In this document: piece by piece, positions 61,539 to 64,000 of the stretch | Layout: the number at the start of each line of letters is the position of its first letter | How positions within the stretch are numbered: position 1 is the first letter of the stretch | Assembly (NCBI RefSeq): GCF_001693815.1 | Contig: NZ_MBQD01000023.1 | Location: forward strand, 124,001 to 188,000 | Reading direction: 5' to 3' | DNA: 64,000 bases | DNA from: Tessaracoccus lapidicaptus | GTDB taxonomy: Bacteria > Actinomycetota > Actinomycetes > Propionibacteriales > Propionibacteriaceae | Translations under genes and position numbers: made by a program | Notes under the pieces: generated by a model | Databases searched by the model: none | What the model was told of the DNA's origin: nothing | What the model saw: only the letters and a program-made list of their open reading frames with translations

Positions 61539-61580
61539 CACGACGAGGGGCGGGTCCGTGAGGGCCCGCCCCTCGTCGTG
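61539..61580 (+). terminator. Terminator hairpin after the sugar importer operon
   Basis: CACGACGAGGGGCGGG (61539-61554) and CCCGCCCCTCGTCGTG (61565-61580) form a perfect 16-bp stem with a 10-base loop. No U-tract, an I-shaped actinobacterial type. It lies nine bases past the binding-protein stop. Confidence 0.8.
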
Positions 61581-61662
61581 CCGCCCAAACCCGTGCAGGG
61601 GGCGCGGCCGCGGGGTAGCGTCGGGAGCGACGGCACCGCGACGGCGAAGGAGGCCCCCGCTC

Positions 61663-62346
61663 ATGTCCCTGACTCTTGTCGAGAAGCTCCACGAGGCGGC
61701 AAACATCTGGACGTTCCGCTTCCGCAGTGACGAACCGCTCGTGTGGGAGGCCGGGCAGTTCGTCCAGGTCGAACTCCCCCACGAAGACCCCGACGACGAG
61801 GGCACCGCGCGATGGTTCACCAACGCGGCCGCGCCCTACGAGGGCGTCATGCAGATCACCACGCGGGTGACGCGCTCCACCTTCAAGCAGGCGCTCTCGC
61901 GGCTGGAGCCGGGGGACGCCATCGAGCTGAAGGAGGCCCCCGACGGGGACTTCACCTGGGAGGAGACCGACGTCCCCATCGTCTTCGTCGCCGGCGGAAT
62001 CGGTGTGACGCCGTTCCACAGCATCCTCAAGCAGCGGTTCCACGACGGCGAGCCCCTCGCCGTCACGTTGATCTACGGCAGTGGCTCGGACGACGTGGCG
62101 TTCGGCGACGAACTGGCCGAGTGGGAGGAGTCCGACCGGTCACTGACCGTGCATCGGGTCGTGGGTGAGCCCCTCACAGTCGACGTGCTCACCCGCCTGG
62201 TGCCCGCGCTGACGGACTGCCTGGTCTATGTGTCGGGTCCGGAGCCGATGGTCGAGGAGCTGGGCGAGGCGCTCCGCGACGCGGGGCTGCCGGACCCGCA
62301 GCTCAAGGAGGACTTCTTCCCCGGCTACACCGCCGAGGACATCTGA
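61663..62346 (+). CDS. FAD/NAD(P)-binding oxidoreductase (ferredoxin reductase-like)
   Basis: 227 residues. An N-terminal FAD-binding barrel (WEAGQFVQVELP, and the flavin motif RWFTNAA in place of the usual RxYS) precedes an NAD(P) domain with FVAGGIGVTPFHSIL, LIYGSGS and VYVSGPEPMVEELGEAL. It lacks a fused iron-sulfur domain and no partner protein is encoded beside it, so the electron acceptor is unknown. ATG 61663 has GAAGGAGG upstream. Its last 22 bases overlap the converging reductase gene. Confidence 0.85.
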   Translation: MSLTLVEKLHEAANIWTFRFRSDEPLVWEAGQFVQVELPHEDPDDEGTARWFTNAAAPYEGVMQITTRVTRSTFKQALSRLEPGDAIELKEAPDGDFTWEETDVPIVFVAGGIGVTPFHSILKQRFHDGEPLAVTLIYGSGSDDVAFGDELAEWEESDRSLTVHRVVGEPLTVDVLTRLVPALTDCLVYVSGPEPMVEELGEALRDAGLPDPQLKEDFFPGYTAEDI

Positions 62347-63197
62347 GCCCACGACCGCATGGTGGCCTCGAGCGGCTCCGTGGGCCGGCCCAGCAACCGG
62401 GCGAGGTCGCCCGTCGTCGCATCCAGGGCTCCCTCGCGGATGCTGCCGTTCATCTCGACGATGAACTGCGCCGTCGCCTCGTCCAGCCCGGCGCCGAGCA
62501 AGAGATCGCGCTCGTCGTCGGAGCTCAGGGGCTCGTAGCGCACCGGGGTGCCGAGCACGAGCTGGGCAGTGCCGGCGAACTCCTCGTAGCTCCACGCGGT
62601 ATCGCCCGAGAGCTCGTAGACACAGCCCTCATGGCCCGGCGTGGACACCACCACGGCGGCGGCCTCGGCGTAGTCCCGGCGCGGGGCCGTCGCGAGCCGC
62701 CCGTCACCCGCGCTGTTGGCCACCACCCCGCCGTCCCGGGCGGCGACGAAATCCTGGTAGTGGTTCTCCGTGTACCACCCGTTGCGCAGCAGGGTGGCGG
62801 GGATGCCGGACTCGCGGATGAGTTCCTCGGTGGCCCGGTGGTCGACGGCGAGTCCCAGGATGGTGGTCGGCGCCATCAGCACCGACGTATAGGCAACGTG
62901 TCCGACCCCGGCCCGGCGTGCCGCCTCGACGGCGTTGGCATGCAGCGGGAGCCGGTGACCCGGGTCGCTCAGCGAGATGAGCAGCAGGTCCTGCGCCCCG
63001 TGCAGCGCGGCGGCGGTGGCGTCGACGTCCTCGAGGTCGAGCGGAGCTGTGCGGACCCCCCGCCGCGCCAGGTCGCTGAGCCGTACGGCGTTGCGCCCCA
63101 GGGCGAGGATCTCCTCGGCGGGGGTCCCGCGGTCCAGGAGAGCCGCGACGGTCAGGCCGCCCAGCTGTCCGGTGGCTCCGATGATGGCGATGGTCAT
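62325..63197 (-). CDS. NmrA/QorB-type SDR reductase
   Basis: 290 residues. Rossmann fold with IAIIGATGQLGGLTV at the N-terminus, the extended-SDR pattern of NAD(P)H:quinone oxidoreductase 2 (QorB/YtfG), and NGWYTENHYQDF, the substrate-region motif common in that group. A canonical YxxxK is not evident, as in atypical SDRs. ATG 63197 with GAGGAG upstream. Substrate unknown; a quinone or regulator role is possible. Confidence 0.85.
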   Translation of the reverse strand: MTIAIIGATGQLGGLTVAALLDRGTPAEEILALGRNAVRLSDLARRGVRTAPLDLEDVDATAAALHGAQDLLLISLSDPGHRLPLHANAVEAARRAGVGHVAYTSVLMAPTTILGLAVDHRATEELIRESGIPATLLRNGWYTENHYQDFVAARDGGVVANSAGDGRLATAPRRDYAEAAAVVVSTPGHEGCVYELSGDTAWSYEEFAGTAQLVLGTPVRYEPLSSDDERDLLLGAGLDEATAQFIVEMNGSIREGALDATTGDLARLLGRPTEPLEATMRSWAQMSSAV

Positions 63198-63226
63198 GGC
63201 TCTCCTCGTCGTGCGATGCGACGATC

Positions 63227-63816
63227 CTAGGCCCGCCCGAGCCATTCCCGGCAGTGGCCCGCCCAGCGGTCGAGGGCCGCGTCGGAGTAGGCGCTGGTGT
63301 ACAGCTCCGTCTCCCCGTGGAGCCGGATGTAGCGGATCCCAGTGGTGGCGTCGCTCATGGTCGGCCAGACACCGGCGCTGTCGGCGATGACCATGGCGAC
63401 GTCGTGCTCCCGCAGCAGGTCGTGCGCCTCCGCTGACTCGAAGCTGGGATGGCGGGGCTCCAGCACGTGGCTCAAGGGCCGCCCGACGGCGACGCCGGGC
63501 GCCGGCGTGGGCCGAGAGCCAGCACGCCGGAGGCGAAGAAGTTCGCCAGCGCGGCGTCGACGTCGTGGAGTTGCTTGAGATGCGTGATGTACCGGGCACC
63601 CTTGACGGCGAAGACGAAGTCGTCCGGTGTCGCGGCCGCCCACGACCGGTACGAACTCGGACGTTGGAGCGAGTAGAAGGACCCGTTGATCTCGACGGAG
63701 TTCATGCGTCCCGCGAGGTACTGCAGTTCGTCGCGCTGCCTCAGCCCGGGCGGATAGAAGTCCCCGCGCCACCGTGGGTACCGCCATCCCGAAACCCCGA
63801 TGCGACACTGAGCCAT
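63227..63816 (-). pseudogene. Broken DUF72 family gene
   Basis: The start at 63816 reads a DUF72 N-terminus (RIGVSGWRYPRWRGDFYPPG, SVEINGSFYSLQR, FANFFASGVLALG-type segment) but stops at 63472. The DUF72 C-terminus (PLSHVLEPRHPSFESAEAH, DSAGVWP, YIRLHGETELY, DRWAGHCREWL) continues in another frame from about 63490 to 63227. About 40-50 residues of the middle are missing at the join, so an internal deletion with frameshift inactivated the gene. If a sequencing error were the cause, the missing middle would still need explaining. Confidence 0.82.
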
Positions 63817-63853
63817 GCCAGGGAGCGTAGCCGCCGCCCTCCGGGGAGAAGCG

Positions 63854-63881
63854 AGAAACCCCCGCCGGGGCGGGGGTTTCT
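63854..63881. terminator. Intrinsic terminator near the right edge
   Basis: AGAAACCCCCGC (63854-63865), loop CGGG, GCGGGGGTTTCT (63870-63881), then TT on the plus strand; a perfect 12-bp stem with the clearest U-tract in the window. A minus-strand gene entering from the right edge could use it too, since TTTCT also follows the stem on that strand. Confidence 0.8.
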
Positions 63882-63956
63882 TTGATCCGGTGGACCTAGC
63901 GGGAGGCTTGTCGAAACTTACCCCGGCACTGGCGCGGATGGTCGCGAGCCACGGAG

Positions 63957-64000
63957 CTATTCGCAGGCGTGCGTGTCCACCACGCCCACGGAGGCGTAGC
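63957..64000 (-). CDS. Possible C-terminal end of an unidentified gene (truncated)
   Basis: In one minus-strand frame the edge reads YASVGVVDTHACE and then TAG at 63959-63957. The terminator at 63854-63881 lies about 75 bases further on, consistent with the end of a minus-strand gene beyond the window. Only 14 codons are visible, so this is a guess. Confidence 0.22.
   Translation of the reverse strand, partial: YASVGVVDTHACE

Noticed and set aside
63884-64000. tRNA gene at the right edge
   Set aside because: No cloverleaf with a TTCGA-type T-loop could be placed; the edge reads better as the end of a coding frame.
1-64000. Horizontal island, prophage, transposon or defence system
   Set aside because: No integrase, transposase, toxin-antitoxin, restriction or phage genes were seen, and the blocks match conserved actinobacterial neighbourhoods.

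Overview
ORGANISM. The window is a chromosomal segment of a high-GC actinobacterium. The evidence is very GC-rich codons, many GTG starts, ATGA/GTGA gene overlaps, frequent -10 hexamers placed so that transcripts start at or within a few bases of the start codon (leaderless genes), a CIRCE/HrcA system, and actinobacterial families such as DUF3097, DUF5709, DUF4192 and a DUF3516-type helicase. Gene order and remnants of propanediol/ethanolamine genes suggest Propionibacteriales (perhaps Propionibacteriaceae), but that placement is inference. I found no tRNA, rRNA, CRISPR array, insertion sequence, prophage or plasmid gene. LAYOUT. Bases 1-1137 hold a truncated sugar-binding lipoprotein. 1282-4408 is a zinc operon (znuA-znuC-znuB-zur) read from a leaderless promoter overlapped by a Zur box. 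4405-11211 carries recO, uppS, a double-hotdog thioesterase, a DUF3516 helicase and leuA; leuA is preceded by a Leu-codon leader peptide and a mutually exclusive hairpin pair. 11364-14519 is a CUT1 sugar ABC operon without its own ATPase, lying between leuA and era. 14672-19628 is the conserved era-corC-ybeY-phoH cluster, with an amino acid permease between ybeY and corC. 20255-22194 pairs a queuosine-precursor transporter with tgt, and hrcA-dnaJ-rsmE-tgt follow a CIRCE element. 25171-29033 has a metallo-hydrolase, an inositol-phosphatase-like enzyme, a DUF3097 protein, a 31-bp repeat patch and hemW. 29062-29745 is a graveyard of two aldehyde/alcohol dehydrogenase fragments. 29776-38748 is the conserved lepA-rpsT-holA-comEC-comEA-leuS block. 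38835-41416 has a sugar kinase, a DUF4192 protein and a membrane-anchored unknown. 41413-48558 is a tightly overlapping four-gene ABC exporter-type cassette in which one ATPase carries an AbrB-like tail. 48586-54176 holds a DMT transporter, an L,D-transpeptidase, a glycosylase-like protein, a metallopeptidase and a phosphate transporter. 54178-61530 is a divergent sugar locus: ROK regulator, orphan ABC ATPase and LacI regulator on the minus strand, and a multiple-monosaccharide-type ABC importer on the plus strand, with several dyads between them. 61663-63816 has a flavodoxin-reductase-like protein, an NmrA-type reductase and a broken DUF72 gene. HOW IT WORKS TOGETHER. Most of the window is core metabolism and information processing, interrupted by carbohydrate and zinc uptake modules. 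The best-supported regulatory logic is Zur on its own operon, leucine attenuation of leuA, HrcA on hrcA-dnaJ, and ROK/LacI control of the sugar importer. I did not find a clearly new multi-gene system. The best candidates for something undescribed are the AbrB-tailed exporter cassette, the histidine-rich ZnuB tail, the ROK-ATPase-LacI operon and the 31-bp repeat.
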